Below are positions 8,367 through 17,519 of a stretch of DNA of 64,000 nt, piece by piece. The stretch is taken from positions 1 to 64,000 of the forward strand of contig NZ_JBLRWZ010000011.1 in the NCBI RefSeq assembly GCF_047920995.1, read 5' to 3'. The notes beneath the pieces were generated by a model that saw only the letters and a list, made by a program, of their open reading frames with translations, had not been told where the DNA came from and searched no databases. The number at the start of each line of letters is the position of its first letter. Positions within the stretch are counted from its first letter, which is position 1. The translations under genes and the position numbers were made by a program. This DNA comes from Aliidiomarina sp047920995. Lineage in GTDB: Bacteria; Pseudomonadota; Gammaproteobacteria; Enterobacterales; Alteromonadaceae.

Positions 8367-10145
8367 ATGAGTGATTATCGCGTGGCTTTGCAGGACATGA
8401 ATTTTGTGCTGCACGATGTGCTAAATGTTGGTGCTGATTGGGCGACTATGCCGCAAATGAGTGAAGTAATTGATCCCGATACAGCACGCGCCATTCTTGA
8501 TGAGGCTGCTAAGTTAACCGCGAACCTCATTGCCCCAAATGCCCGCGCAGCCGATGAAGAAGGAATTCACTTCGATAATGGAGTGGTAACTACTCCTAAA
8601 GGCTACAAAGAACAATTTAAAGCATTAGCAGAAGGTGGTTGGGTTGGCGTAACCGCAAACCCAGATTTTGGTGGTATGGGCATGCCGAAAACACTTTCAG
8701 CGCAATATGAAGAAATGATGTGTGCTGCTGACATTTCGTTTTCGCTCTACTCAGGCCTTACTGCTGGCGCCATCATGTCGATGGATTTGCATGCTAGTGA
8801 GGAACTAAAGAATATCTACTTGCCACGCATGGTTGCCGGGGAATGGACAGGCACAATGTGTTTAACCGAGCCGCATGCTGGTACCGATCTTGGCATTATT
8901 AGAACCAAAGCAGTGCCAAACTCAGATGGCAGTTATGCAATTACCGGTACGAAGATCTTTATTACCGGTGGTGAGCATGATTTAACCGAGAATATTATTC
9001 ACTTGGTGTTGGCAAAGTTACCTGATGCGCCTGCAGGTACAAAAGGTATCTCGCTGTTTGTGGTACCGAAGTTTCTAGTGAATGAAGACGGTTCATTGGG
9101 GGCGCGCAATCCGGCAGTAGCGGGTTCTGTAGAGCACAAAATGGGTATTCACGCTTCTGCCACTTGTGTTATGAATTTTGATGCGGCGCAAGGCTGGTTA
9201 GTGGGTGAGCCTCATCGTGGCTTAGCGGCGATGTTTACCATGATGAACTATGAGCGTTTAGGTGTGGGAATTCAGGGCTTAGGTGCCGCTGCGCGTTCTT
9301 ACTGTACAGCATTAGATTATGCACTTGATCGCCGCCAAGGCCGTGGTGCCAAAGCAACCCAAGATACAGCAGCTGAAGCAGACCCGCTCATTGTGCATGG
9401 TGATGTGCGGCGCATGCTGCTTACCATGAAGGCTTTTGTTGAAGGTGGCAGAGCTTTTTCAAGTTATGTAGGCCAACAGCTAGATCGGGCGAAGTATGCA
9501 GAAACTGCAGAGCAGCGGCAGGCTGCTGAAGCACAAGTGCAGCTGCTAACTCCGGTTGCCAAAGCATTTATGACCGATACTGGTCTGGAAACTACGATAG
9601 CGGGCCAGCAGATTCTTGGTGGCCATGGTTTTGTGCGCGAGTGGGGCCAAGAGCAATGGGTTCGAGATTGTCGCATTGCCCAAATCTATGAAGGCACAAA
9701 TGGTATTCAAGCGCTCGATCTTTTAGGCCGAAAAGTGGTGGGTTCTGGCGGTGCTTTATTACAACCATTCGCCGCTGAAATACAAACTTTCTTGCGCGCT
9801 GAACCTGGCGTATGGGTACAGGAGTTTAAGCAGCTTGGAGCAGCATTAACCGAACTAGAGCGGGTATCAAAACACGTGCTTAGCAACTTCAAAAGCGATG
9901 AGAACCTCATCAATAGTGTGGCGGTTGATTACTTAAATCTTGTAGGTTACGTAGCTTATGGTTACTTGTGGCTGCGGATGGCAAAGGTAGCTGAAGAAAA
10001 AGCTGAACTTGGTGATTTTGCATCGAGCAAAGTGAAAACAGCGAAATTCTACTTCGCGAAAATTCTGCCAAGAACTCAAGGCATTGTTGCTTCTATTGAG
10101 GCAGGTTCAGATTCAATGTTCGCTTTTTCTGATGGTGAGTTTTAA
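8367..10145 (+). CDS. Acyl-CoA dehydrogenase (long DmdC-like type)
   Basis: 592 aa from ATG 8367; GGGAG lies seven bases upstream, whereas it is too close to the in-frame ATG at 8361. This is the roughly 600-aa acyl-CoA dehydrogenase class with an extra C-terminal domain, the group that includes 3-methylmercaptopropionyl-CoA dehydrogenase DmdC. FAD-binding signatures are visible (MCLTEPHAGTDLG, GTKIFITGGEHD, QILGGHGFVREWG), with the catalytic glutamate expected in IYEGTNGIQALDL. It probably oxidises fatty or thio-substituted acyl-CoAs with transfer of electrons to ETF. The exact substrate cannot be read from sequence. It is transcribed alone and followed by a strong terminator. Confidence 0.88.
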   Translation: MSDYRVALQDMNFVLHDVLNVGADWATMPQMSEVIDPDTARAILDEAAKLTANLIAPNARAADEEGIHFDNGVVTTPKGYKEQFKALAEGGWVGVTANPDFGGMGMPKTLSAQYEEMMCAADISFSLYSGLTAGAIMSMDLHASEELKNIYLPRMVAGEWTGTMCLTEPHAGTDLGIIRTKAVPNSDGSYAITGTKIFITGGEHDLTENIIHLVLAKLPDAPAGTKGISLFVVPKFLVNEDGSLGARNPAVAGSVEHKMGIHASATCVMNFDAAQGWLVGEPHRGLAAMFTMMNYERLGVGIQGLGAAARSYCTALDYALDRRQGRGAKATQDTAAEADPLIVHGDVRRMLLTMKAFVEGGRAFSSYVGQQLDRAKYAETAEQRQAAEAQVQLLTPVAKAFMTDTGLETTIAGQQILGGHGFVREWGQEQWVRDCRIAQIYEGTNGIQALDLLGRKVVGSGGALLQPFAAEIQTFLRAEPGVWVQEFKQLGAALTELERVSKHVLSNFKSDENLINSVAVDYLNLVGYVAYGYLWLRMAKVAEEKAELGDFASSKVKTAKFYFAKILPRTQGIVASIEAGSDSMFAFSDGEF

Positions 10146-10183
10146 CAAAGTTTTCTATTTCTCTAACTTTAGTTAAACTAGCA

Positions 10184-10221
10184 GCGCCTTGTTGAAGTTT
10201 TCAGCAAGGCGCTTTCTTTTT
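10184..10221 (+). terminator. Rho-independent terminator of the acyl-CoA dehydrogenase gene
   Basis: GCGCCTTG (10184-10191) and CAAGGCGC (10205-10212) form a perfect 8-bp GC-rich stem followed by TTTCTTTTTG. It lies 40 bp after the acyl-CoA dehydrogenase stop codon and before the MASE1/GGDEF gene. Confidence 0.85.
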
Positions 10222-10267
10222 GTACATACAAAACAAAGCACTTTTGAACCTAAAGAGTAGTATAACG

Positions 10268-11701
10268 ATGCATACCTCAGAACATGATGAATACGCTTTT
10301 ACGCAAGATCGTCAACTTCCCGGTGCTGAACTAGGTTGGGTGAAAGGATTTGTGGTATTTTTTGCTTGGGTGATACTTTGGCGCGCATCGTTTTTACTTG
10401 AGTATGGGCCGTTTGCAAGTATTTGGTATCCGCCAGCAGGGCTTACTTTTGCTGCAATATTGCTATATGGGTGGCGGGGGATTATTCCGGTAGTTGCAGC
10501 CTCCTATGTAACCGCCTATTGGATTGATCACATGTACGGGTTGAATAGCGAGTTCATACCTTGGCTATTTACGGCTACTTCATCCACCATGGCACATACC
10601 TTTTCTTACGCAATTGGCGCACTTTTCTTGCGGCAGTTTATTACCATGAATGTAATTCGGAGTTTGCCGAGCATTATTTTTGGCTTTTTGGTGCTCGGTG
10701 TAATCACTTCATTACTCGCGGCATTCTTTGGTGTGCAAGTGCAAATTAGTAGCGGCTCACTATCGATTTTCAATCTATATGAAGATTGGTTAATGCGGTG
10801 GGTAGGCGATATGGTAGGTGTATTGGTGCTGGCGCCGCTCTTTATCGCCTTGTTGAGTTGGAAAACGCCGGTTTACTCGGCTTGGATTCGGCATTTGCGC
10901 ATTAGCACTCAGCCTACGCCCATGTACCAGTACTTGATAAAGCTTAGCGTGAATCTAGGGATGCTTTATCTCTTTATTTTGGTGGCATGGTGGTTTGAAA
11001 ATACCGATGCGGCTTTCGCTGTGTTTTTCTTAGTTATCCCGCAAATGTGGATAGCCTATACCGAGAATGCGTTTCGCGCAGTATTAAGCTTAGCAATCTT
11101 TAGTGTGTCGTTGGCCCTTGGTGTTGCTTGGTTTGGGCTAGCGGAAGTGGCAATGATTTATCAATTTGCAATTTGTGTAATCGCATCTACGGTTTATTTT
11201 GGTTTAGCCGTACCCATGTTGCTTGCACAATCTAATACGCTGCAATACCAAGCTAACACCGACCATTTAACCGGCGTATCGAATAGGCGTTATTTTATTG
11301 AAACATTAGAAGAAGAGCTGGCGCGCAGCAAACAAGGGAAATATCCTGTGGCCCTCGCGTTATTTGATATTCGTAAGTTTCGGGCGATTAATAACGCCTA
11401 TGGCCATGAAATTGGCGATAAACTGCTAGTTAAAGTAGCAAATAATATTCAAATTGAATTGCGCCAATCAGATTTATTGGGGCGATTTAGCGGTAATGCA
11501 TTTATTTTATGTTTACCGAGTTTAAATGCTGATAGCGCCACTCGATTTGTTGAGCACCTCGGCAATCAACTTCGTTATATTACGTTAGAAGAGTTTACCG
11601 AAGCGTTAAACGTTCGCTATGCCACGATTGAAGTTGCCGAGAGCGAATCAGTTGATGAAGCACTAGCGCGCTTGCAGCAGGAAATATCAGGGGCGCCGTA
11701 A
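10268..11701 (+). CDS. MASE1 membrane sensor with degenerate GGDEF domain
   Basis: 477 aa from ATG 10268; an upstream in-frame ATG at 10220 lies at the edge of the preceding terminator and is unlikely. The N-terminal two thirds is a MASE1-type integral membrane sensor with about eight hydrophobic segments (FASIWYPPAGLTFAAILL is typical). The C-terminal GGDEF domain keeps DHLTGVSNRRYF and the YGHEIGDKLL region, but the signature reads SGNAF (11489-11503) instead of GG(D/E)EF, removing both acidic catalytic residues. It is therefore probably not an active diguanylate cyclase; it may bind a nucleotide or act through protein contacts. Convergent with rlmD, two bases apart. Confidence 0.85.
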   Translation: MHTSEHDEYAFTQDRQLPGAELGWVKGFVVFFAWVILWRASFLLEYGPFASIWYPPAGLTFAAILLYGWRGIIPVVAASYVTAYWIDHMYGLNSEFIPWLFTATSSTMAHTFSYAIGALFLRQFITMNVIRSLPSIIFGFLVLGVITSLLAAFFGVQVQISSGSLSIFNLYEDWLMRWVGDMVGVLVLAPLFIALLSWKTPVYSAWIRHLRISTQPTPMYQYLIKLSVNLGMLYLFILVAWWFENTDAAFAVFFLVIPQMWIAYTENAFRAVLSLAIFSVSLALGVAWFGLAEVAMIYQFAICVIASTVYFGLAVPMLLAQSNTLQYQANTDHLTGVSNRRYFIETLEEELARSKQGKYPVALALFDIRKFRAINNAYGHEIGDKLLVKVANNIQIELRQSDLLGRFSGNAFILCLPSLNADSATRFVEHLGNQLRYITLEEFTEALNVRYATIEVAESESVDEALARLQQEISGAP

Positions 11702-11703
11702 GG

Positions 11704-13095
11704 TTAACTCGTCGGCAGGGCGTACTTGAACAACATCATGGTTTCCGCATGTGCTGTTTGTGGGAACATATCCAGCACAGCATAGCGTTCAATGAGATAG
11801 CCAAAGCGGGTAAGCAAAGCCGCATCGCGGGCTAATGTTGCTGGGTTACACGAGATGTACAGAATGTATTTTGGTGATAATTCGCCGATTGCGGTACAAA
11901 CCAGCTCGGCACCTGCCCGCGGTGGATCGAGAACCACAACATCGAAAGGTTCGTTTGCCCAGGCAAAGGTTGTTAGCGGCTTAGTTAAATCTGCTTGATA
12001 AAAGCTAGCATTATGGATGCCATTATCGGTAGCGTTCAGTTTCGCTTGCGCAACCTGGCTAGCTAATCCTTCTACACCAATGATTTCACTACACTGTTGA
12101 GCGAGAGGCAGGGTGAAGTTACCAAAGCCAGAGAACAGATCTAATACCCGTTCGCTCCCTTGTAAATCCAGCCACTCGGAAGCTTGCATCACCATAGCTT
12201 GGTTTACCTGTGCATTTATCTGCAAGAAATCAGTAGGCAGAAAGCTAAAGTTGATGGCCCCAATTTGATAGCTTAGGTTTATAGAATCCATGAACATTGG
12301 CGCAACATCGCTGTGGTTGTTTTCTGCCCATAAGGTTACGTTATTTTGCTCGCCCCATCGCTGCCACTTTTCTTTATCTTCGCTAGTTACTGCGTTGGTA
12401 AAACGGATTACGGCGTGGCTTCCTGCTGCATCAGCTAACAACTCGATATGGCCAATATTACCTTTGCCTCGCAATGTTGGAACCAGCGCGTGTAATGCAG
12501 GGAGTAAAGGCTGTAAGCCGGGTTCTAAAACCAAACAATGCTGAATAGGGGTAAGCTTATTACTATTGCGCTTGCGAAAGCCGATCACTAATCCTTGCGA
12601 TTTGGTGCTGGTAACACCCAAACGGGCTTTGCGGCGGTAACCATATTCTTGCGACAAAATTGCCGGTTCCGCACTGGCCGGCAGTACAACGTGCTCCCGT
12701 TTAAAATGCTCTGTAATCATAGTGTGTTTGAAGTTAACTTGCTCGCTGTACTGTAAATGCTGCAAGTTACAGCCGCCGCACTCTTGGTAATGTGGGCAGG
12801 GCGGTGCAACACGATGCGCACTCGGGCGCTGAATGGTGCTCACTTCGGCTTCGTTATAGCGATTCCTACTATGATTAATTTGGGCTGTTACTAGCTCACC
12901 TGGCAATGCGCCTGCCACAAACACAGTTTTACCTTGGGCATCGCGCGCTACACCACGGCCTTCATGGCTTAATCGTTCAATAGTGAGGGTGTTACCAGTA
13001 CTTTTGGCAGTTGCGCTAGGGGTATGCACAGGCTTTTTCCCTACCTGTTTTTTTAGCCGTTTTTCTTTCTGGTAACGATCGAACAATGAAGCCAT
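11704..13095 (-). CDS. rlmD: 23S rRNA (uracil-1939-C5)-methyltransferase RlmD
   Basis: 463 aa. RlmD methylates U1939 of 23S rRNA using SAM. The protein has an N-terminal TRAM domain (LTIERLSHEGRGVARD), an iron-sulfur cysteine cluster (CPHYQECGGCNLQHL), a Rossmann methyltransferase core (VLDLFSGFGNFTLPLA) and the catalytic cysteine motif YISCNPATLARD. The lysine-rich N-terminal leader (KEKRLKKQVGKK) is unremarkable for an rRNA-binding enzyme. It stands alone, ending next to the MASE1 gene. Confidence 0.94.
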   Translation of the reverse strand: MASLFDRYQKEKRLKKQVGKKPVHTPSATAKSTGNTLTIERLSHEGRGVARDAQGKTVFVAGALPGELVTAQINHSRNRYNEAEVSTIQRPSAHRVAPPCPHYQECGGCNLQHLQYSEQVNFKHTMITEHFKREHVVLPASAEPAILSQEYGYRRKARLGVTSTKSQGLVIGFRKRNSNKLTPIQHCLVLEPGLQPLLPALHALVPTLRGKGNIGHIELLADAAGSHAVIRFTNAVTSEDKEKWQRWGEQNNVTLWAENNHSDVAPMFMDSINLSYQIGAINFSFLPTDFLQINAQVNQAMVMQASEWLDLQGSERVLDLFSGFGNFTLPLAQQCSEIIGVEGLASQVAQAKLNATDNGIHNASFYQADLTKPLTTFAWANEPFDVVVLDPPRAGAELVCTAIGELSPKYILYISCNPATLARDAALLTRFGYLIERYAVLDMFPQTAHAETMMLFKYALPTS

Positions 13096-13223
13096 AACGT
13101 TTATTTATCCGCTAGTAATGAGAAATCCAAGCTTAGTTTACCATTAATTTAACTTTCACTACTGGAAACCTGTGCTACCTTTGAAGAGTAATAACTTCAC
13201 ACGGATCTGTATGGAGAAGAAAA

Positions 13224-13403
13224 ATGGGAGTCGAAGTGTCTGGATTATTAGGTTTGATTATTTTAATACTTGATATCTACGCGATTGTGCAAACGATACA
13301 AAGCAGAGCTTCTACAGGCAATAAAGTTCTCTGGATCGTATTGGTAATATTGCTTCCAATCGTGGGTGTTATTTTATGGTTCTTGTTAGGGCCGAAACCC
13401 TAA
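13224..13403 (+). CDS. Small PLDc_N-type membrane protein
   Basis: A 59-aa frame with ATG at 13224 and a GGAGAAG ribosome binding site at 13213-13219. It has two hydrophobic helices: an N-terminal one (SGLLGLIILILDIYAIVQTI) and a second (VLWIVLVILLPIVGVILWFLLG) ending GPKP. The pattern of a first helix, short polar turn with RASTGNKVLW, then a helix with a central proline matches the PLDc_N / cardiolipin-synthase N-terminal small membrane proteins seen widely in bacteria. No function is established for stand-alone versions. It has its own terminator. Confidence 0.8.
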   Translation: MGVEVSGLLGLIILILDIYAIVQTIQSRASTGNKVLWIVLVILLPIVGVILWFLLGPKP

Positions 13404-13414
13404 CGCAAATAATT

Positions 13415-13448
13415 AAAAAAACAGGGGGCGTAAGCCCCCTGTTTTTTT
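13415..13448 (+). terminator. Bidirectional terminator between the PLDc_N gene and putA
   Basis: AAAAAACAGGGGGC and GCCCCCTGTTTTTTT form a near-perfect stem around GTAA (stem at 13416-13447). The A-tract before it and the T-tract after it allow it to end both the small plus-strand gene and the minus-strand putA transcript. Confidence 0.9.
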
Positions 13449-13470
13449 GCTCATTGATTAATAGTTTTAC

Positions 13471-16400
13471 TTAATCGCCGAGTGATAACAGCGTGGCGTT
13501 TCCACCTACCGCAGTAATGTTATCGGTAAAAGTTTTTTCTGTCATAAACGCATATAGGTAATGCGGGCCACCAGCTTTCGGACCTGTACCAGATAGGCCT
13601 CTACCACCAAATGGTTGCACACCAACTACCGCACCAACTTGGTTGCGATTAATGTACACGTTCCCCACATTAATGCGCTTAGCAACATCATAGGCAAAGG
13701 TTTCATTACGGCTATGAATACCGAAGGTTAAACCAAAGCCAGTGTTATTCACATCATCGATTACCTGATCTAAATTTTCACGTTTGAAGCGAATAACATG
13801 CAGAATTGGGCCAAAGTTTTCCCGCGCTAACTGGCCAATGGAATCAATTTCAATGGCTGTTGGGCGCACGAAGGTGCCGCCATTGGTATACTCGGGCATA
13901 GGTGCTTCTGCCAATAGTTTACCAACGTGTTGGATATCGATAATGTGTTGCTCAAGGTTGGTTTTGGCAATGCCATCAATCACAGGGCCTACATCGGTTT
14001 TGTATTCGATAGGATCACCAACTAACAACTCTTGCATGGCACCTTTTAGGAGATCGATAATCCGGTCCGCGATATCGTCTTGCACATACAATACGCGTAA
14101 AGCAGAACAACGCTGTCCGGCGCTCTTGAAGGCACTATCCATGATGTCGGTTACGGCCTGCTCAGGTAAGGCTGTAGAATCGATTAGCATGGCGTTCTGG
14201 CCACCAGTTTCAGCAATTAGTGGCACCAATGCACCCGTTCGGGCAGCAAGCGCGCGGTTAATTGCCTGCGCTGTATTCGTTGAGCCAGTAAAACAAACAC
14301 CAGCAATTTCTTCTTGGCTTACAAGGAACGAACCAATTTCGGCACCTTTACCTGGTAAAAATTGTAATACATCACCAGGAATGCCAGCTGCAATGGCTAA
14401 CTGCACCGCACGATAGGCAACTAAACCAGTTTGTTCGGCAGGCTTAGCAATTACGCAGTTACCCGTAGCAAGGGCTGCAGCCACTTGGCCCAAAAAAATA
14501 GCCAATGGGAAGTTCCACGGGCTGATACAGATGAAGGTACCGCGGCCTTGCACAAATAACTCATTGGTTTCGCCAGTAGGGCCAGGAAGTTTATCACCAG
14601 CACCCATTAATTTACGCGCCTGTAGGGCGTAGTAACGGCAAAAATCAACAGCTTCACGAACTTCGTCGATACCATCTTGCATGGTTTTACCGGCTTCTAA
14701 AGTACACAGCGCGATAAGCTCATGCAGGTTTTCTTCCAATGCATCGGCAAGCTTTTCTAGTGCTTCAGCACGCACATTTACGTTGGTATCGGTCCATCGT
14801 TGATAGGCGCTATTGGCTAACTGCAGAGCTTCTGCAGCAAGGTCGGCATCGGCCCAGCCAATCGTACCAATTTGGTGAGTGCTTTGCTGCGGCGAGGTTA
14901 CACCTACGCGTTGGCCAGTTTCTACCAATTTACCATTAACAATTGGGCCACCTTGCCACTGATTGTTTTGGAAGCTGCGAACTTTTTCTAAGAACTCAGC
15001 ACCTTGTGATTCAATATTCATATTTAACCCCATCGAATTCTTACGCTTGCCGAAGATATCAGCAGGAAGCGGAATTTTGTCGTTCGCTAAGCTTGGTTTT
15101 TTGCGCAGATTAACCAATGGATGCTCAACTAGATTCTCAATTGGCACTTTTAAATCAAGTAATTTGTGCACGAAAGAGCTATTTGCTCCATTTTCAAGTA
15201 ACCGCCGCACTAGGTATGGCAGTAACTCTTTATGCGCACCTACTGGCGCGTAAATGCGCACTGTGCGGCCTGGGTTGTTAACGAGAAATTCGTCATAGAG
15301 ATCTTTACCCATGCCATGTAAGCGCTGAAACTCGTAGCGTCTTTCGCCCGCTAGTTTCTGAACTGCCATAATGGTTTGCGCGTTGTGAGTAGCAAATTGA
15401 GGATAAATAAAACCCTTAGTATCATCGCTTAGCAGGAAGCTAGCACACGCCATATAGGAAACATCGGTGCTAGCTTTGCGGGTAAACACCGGGTATCCGG
15501 ACGTACCCAACTGCTGGCAATGTTTAATTTCAGTATCCCAATAAGCGCCTTTTACCAACCGTACAGGAATCTCATCGCCACCATCTTTGGCTAGTGCATT
15601 AATCCAGCACAACACAGGGAGGGCACGCTTGGAATAGGCTTGCACTACCATGCCGAAGTAGGGCCAATCTTTACATACGCCACTGCGGTAAACTTTCTCG
15701 AATAGCTCTAAAGACAGCTCTAAGCGATCCATTTCTTCCGCATCAATGCTTACGCCCACGTTAGCCTGCTTGGCTAAAGTGATTAAATCGGTAAGTGTTG
15801 CTGCAAGTTCACTTAGAACTCGCTCTTTATGCGCTACTTCATAGCGTGGATGCAATGCTGAAAGCTTGATCGAGATAGTGGGGCGCGGCACATTCGGATT
15901 CACAAAATCCTCTTTGCCAACACGCTGAATTGAGTTTACATAAGCCTGCTTGTAGCGCTCCGCATCCTTACTGGTAAGGGCTGCTTCGCCTAGCATATCG
16001 TATGAATGGGTATAGCCAATCTCACGCTTACTGCTACTATTCTTTAGGGCTTCATCAATATTGCGGCCCAGTACGAACTGCTTACCCATCAGCTTCATTG
16101 CTTGATAAGTAGCTTTGCGCACCACCGGTTCACCAACACGCTTCACCAAACGGCGAAAACGCGAAATTGCGGTATCCCGCTCACGGCCATGTGGGTTGAT
16201 TACATTGTTGGCAAGGTTCAAGCCCCATGTTCCAGTGTTTACCAGAATGGATTCGCTCTTCTTCATGTAATCTTTCCAGGCACCCTTACTGAGTTTATCT
16301 TGAATTAAGGCATCCGCAGTAAAACTGTCGGGAATGCGCAGCAAGGCTTCAGCTAGGCACATTAGAATAATGCCTTCTTCTGTATCTAGGCTGTACTGCT

Positions 16401-16635
16401 GCAAAAACGCATCTACACCATCTCCACCCTCGGTTTTTTCGCGTACGCGATGCACCAAATCGTGGGCCGCTTCAGTAAGCGCCTTAACGGTGTCCTGATC
16501 GTTGGGAACCAGTTTGATCAGTTCTTCAAGATACGCATTTTCATCTACTGAATAGTTCTCAGTAATGGCTGTGCGTAACTCTTGAAGCTGGTTCGCCTGA
16601 TAGTGTTGCGTTAACACTTGGCTGGCTTTGAACAT
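13471..16635 (-). CDS. putA: Bifunctional proline dehydrogenase / P5C dehydrogenase PutA (short form)
   Basis: 1054 aa from the ATG at 16635, preceded by AGGAG; a further ATG at 16653 is less likely. PutA oxidises proline to glutamate via pyrroline-5-carboxylate using FAD and then NAD. The N-terminal half is the proline dehydrogenase barrel (SIKLSALHPRYE, RLVKGAYWDTEIK). The C-terminal half is an aldehyde dehydrogenase with ISPWNFPLAIF, FTGSTNTAQ, catalytic cysteine in SAGQRCSALR and a PFGGRGLSGTGPKAGG tail motif. It lacks the ribbon-helix-helix DNA-binding domain and the C-terminal extension of the 1320-aa E. coli trifunctional protein, so it should not repress its own gene. Confidence 0.95.
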   Translation of the reverse strand: MFKASQVLTQHYQANQLQELRTAITENYSVDENAYLEELIKLVPNDQDTVKALTEAAHDLVHRVREKTEGGDGVDAFLQQYSLDTEEGIILMCLAEALLRIPDSFTADALIQDKLSKGAWKDYMKKSESILVNTGTWGLNLANNVINPHGRERDTAISRFRRLVKRVGEPVVRKATYQAMKLMGKQFVLGRNIDEALKNSSSKREIGYTHSYDMLGEAALTSKDAERYKQAYVNSIQRVGKEDFVNPNVPRPTISIKLSALHPRYEVAHKERVLSELAATLTDLITLAKQANVGVSIDAEEMDRLELSLELFEKVYRSGVCKDWPYFGMVVQAYSKRALPVLCWINALAKDGGDEIPVRLVKGAYWDTEIKHCQQLGTSGYPVFTRKASTDVSYMACASFLLSDDTKGFIYPQFATHNAQTIMAVQKLAGERRYEFQRLHGMGKDLYDEFLVNNPGRTVRIYAPVGAHKELLPYLVRRLLENGANSSFVHKLLDLKVPIENLVEHPLVNLRKKPSLANDKIPLPADIFGKRKNSMGLNMNIESQGAEFLEKVRSFQNNQWQGGPIVNGKLVETGQRVGVTSPQQSTHQIGTIGWADADLAAEALQLANSAYQRWTDTNVNVRAEALEKLADALEENLHELIALCTLEAGKTMQDGIDEVREAVDFCRYYALQARKLMGAGDKLPGPTGETNELFVQGRGTFICISPWNFPLAIFLGQVAAALATGNCVIAKPAEQTGLVAYRAVQLAIAAGIPGDVLQFLPGKGAEIGSFLVSQEEIAGVCFTGSTNTAQAINRALAARTGALVPLIAETGGQNAMLIDSTALPEQAVTDIMDSAFKSAGQRCSALRVLYVQDDIADRIIDLLKGAMQELLVGDPIEYKTDVGPVIDGIAKTNLEQHIIDIQHVGKLLAEAPMPEYTNGGTFVRPTAIEIDSIGQLARENFGPILHVIRFKRENLDQVIDDVNNTGFGLTFGIHSRNETFAYDVAKRINVGNVYINRNQVGAVVGVQPFGGRGLSGTGPKAGGPHYLYAFMTEKTFTDNITAVGGNATLLSLGD

Positions 16636-16803
16636 TGCGTCTCCTGTAACCATTATTCGGCGTATAACCGATACCGCAAAACCCCAAGGGGCATGGCCGT
16701 CATTGTATTGTTATTTTGCGCCGCGTAAAGCTTTGTAAGTACGATTTTGCAACTTTCTTCTTCGCTGTTACATGTTCAATACTTACGCAGTTGAATATGA
16801 GTG

Positions 16804-16833
16804 TTGACCAGTGCCATGTGCAGTGTTCAGAAT
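16804..16833 (+). promoter_or_regulatory. Predicted promoter of the CYTH gene-glnE pair
   Basis: TTGACC at 16804-16809 and CAGAAT at 16828-16833 are separated by 18 bp, about 33 bp before the ATG at 16866. The -35 box is close to consensus, the -10 box less so. Confidence 0.4.
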
Positions 16834-16865
16834 AGGTGCTTACATGCTGGCTGATGGAGTTAATT

Positions 16866-17519
16866 ATGGCCACTGCGAAAACAGCGGAAATAGAGTTTAA
16901 GTTCTTGATAAAAAAGGAACAAATAGATGATATTAAAGCGTATGTTGAGCGCTGCGGAGCAGCGAATGAAACTCTCGCATTAACGAATCAATATTTTGAT
17001 ACACCTAAAAGGGTACTCCATAACCATAAGATTGGTTTACGTATTCGGCGCTGGAATGACCAGTTAGAGCAAACTGTAAAGTTCGCTGGTGAGCAGGTTG
17101 GTGCCATGAGTATTCGGCCAGAATACAATGCTCCTTTGCAACGATCCGAGGTACTGCACGGTGCGCCTAATTTAGCCCTATTTCCTAGTGATATATGGCC
17201 GGCAAGTATTTCCATAGCCGAGTTACAAACAAACTTACAGCAGCAGTTTCAAGTTGATTTTCAACGCCAACGCTGGCTTGTGCAGGAATCAGGTGCCACC
17301 TTTGAAGTTGCAATTGATATTGGCGCAATACGAGCAGGTTCGTTACAAGAAGCGATCTGCGAACTTGAAGTTGAATTAGTAGATGGCGATGCTGAAGGGC
17401 TTTTAGCGTGGGCGAATGAACTGCAGCAGCAATTTTCACTGCCAGCGGGCACGCTGAGCAAAGCACAGCGCGGATTTGCATTGGCCACGCAAGCAGCAAC
17501 GAGCAGAGGAATTGATTGA
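16866..17519 (+). CDS. CYTH domain protein (YgiF-like inorganic triphosphatase, no CHAD domain)
   Basis: 217 aa from ATG 16866, which has GGAG seven bases upstream. The CYTH signature ExExK appears as EIEFKF at the N-terminus, followed by TNQYFDTP and GLRIRRWNDQLEQTVKF, residues that line the triphosphate tunnel. In E. coli the ygiF gene (triphosphatase, CYTH plus CHAD, about 433 aa) also lies immediately upstream of glnE, so this is its positional counterpart. Here only the CYTH half is present. Triphosphatase activity is the likely function, by homology. Its TGA overlaps the glnE ATG by one base. Confidence 0.85.
   Translation: MATAKTAEIEFKFLIKKEQIDDIKAYVERCGAANETLALTNQYFDTPKRVLHNHKIGLRIRRWNDQLEQTVKFAGEQVGAMSIRPEYNAPLQRSEVLHGAPNLALFPSDIWPASISIAELQTNLQQQFQVDFQRQRWLVQESGATFEVAIDIGAIRAGSLQEAICELEVELVDGDAEGLLAWANELQQQFSLPAGTLSKAQRGFALATQAATSRGID

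Noticed and set aside
13784..14416. 210-aa frame opposite putA
   Set aside because: Long because it shadows the conserved aldehyde dehydrogenase domain on the other strand; no ribosome site or domain.
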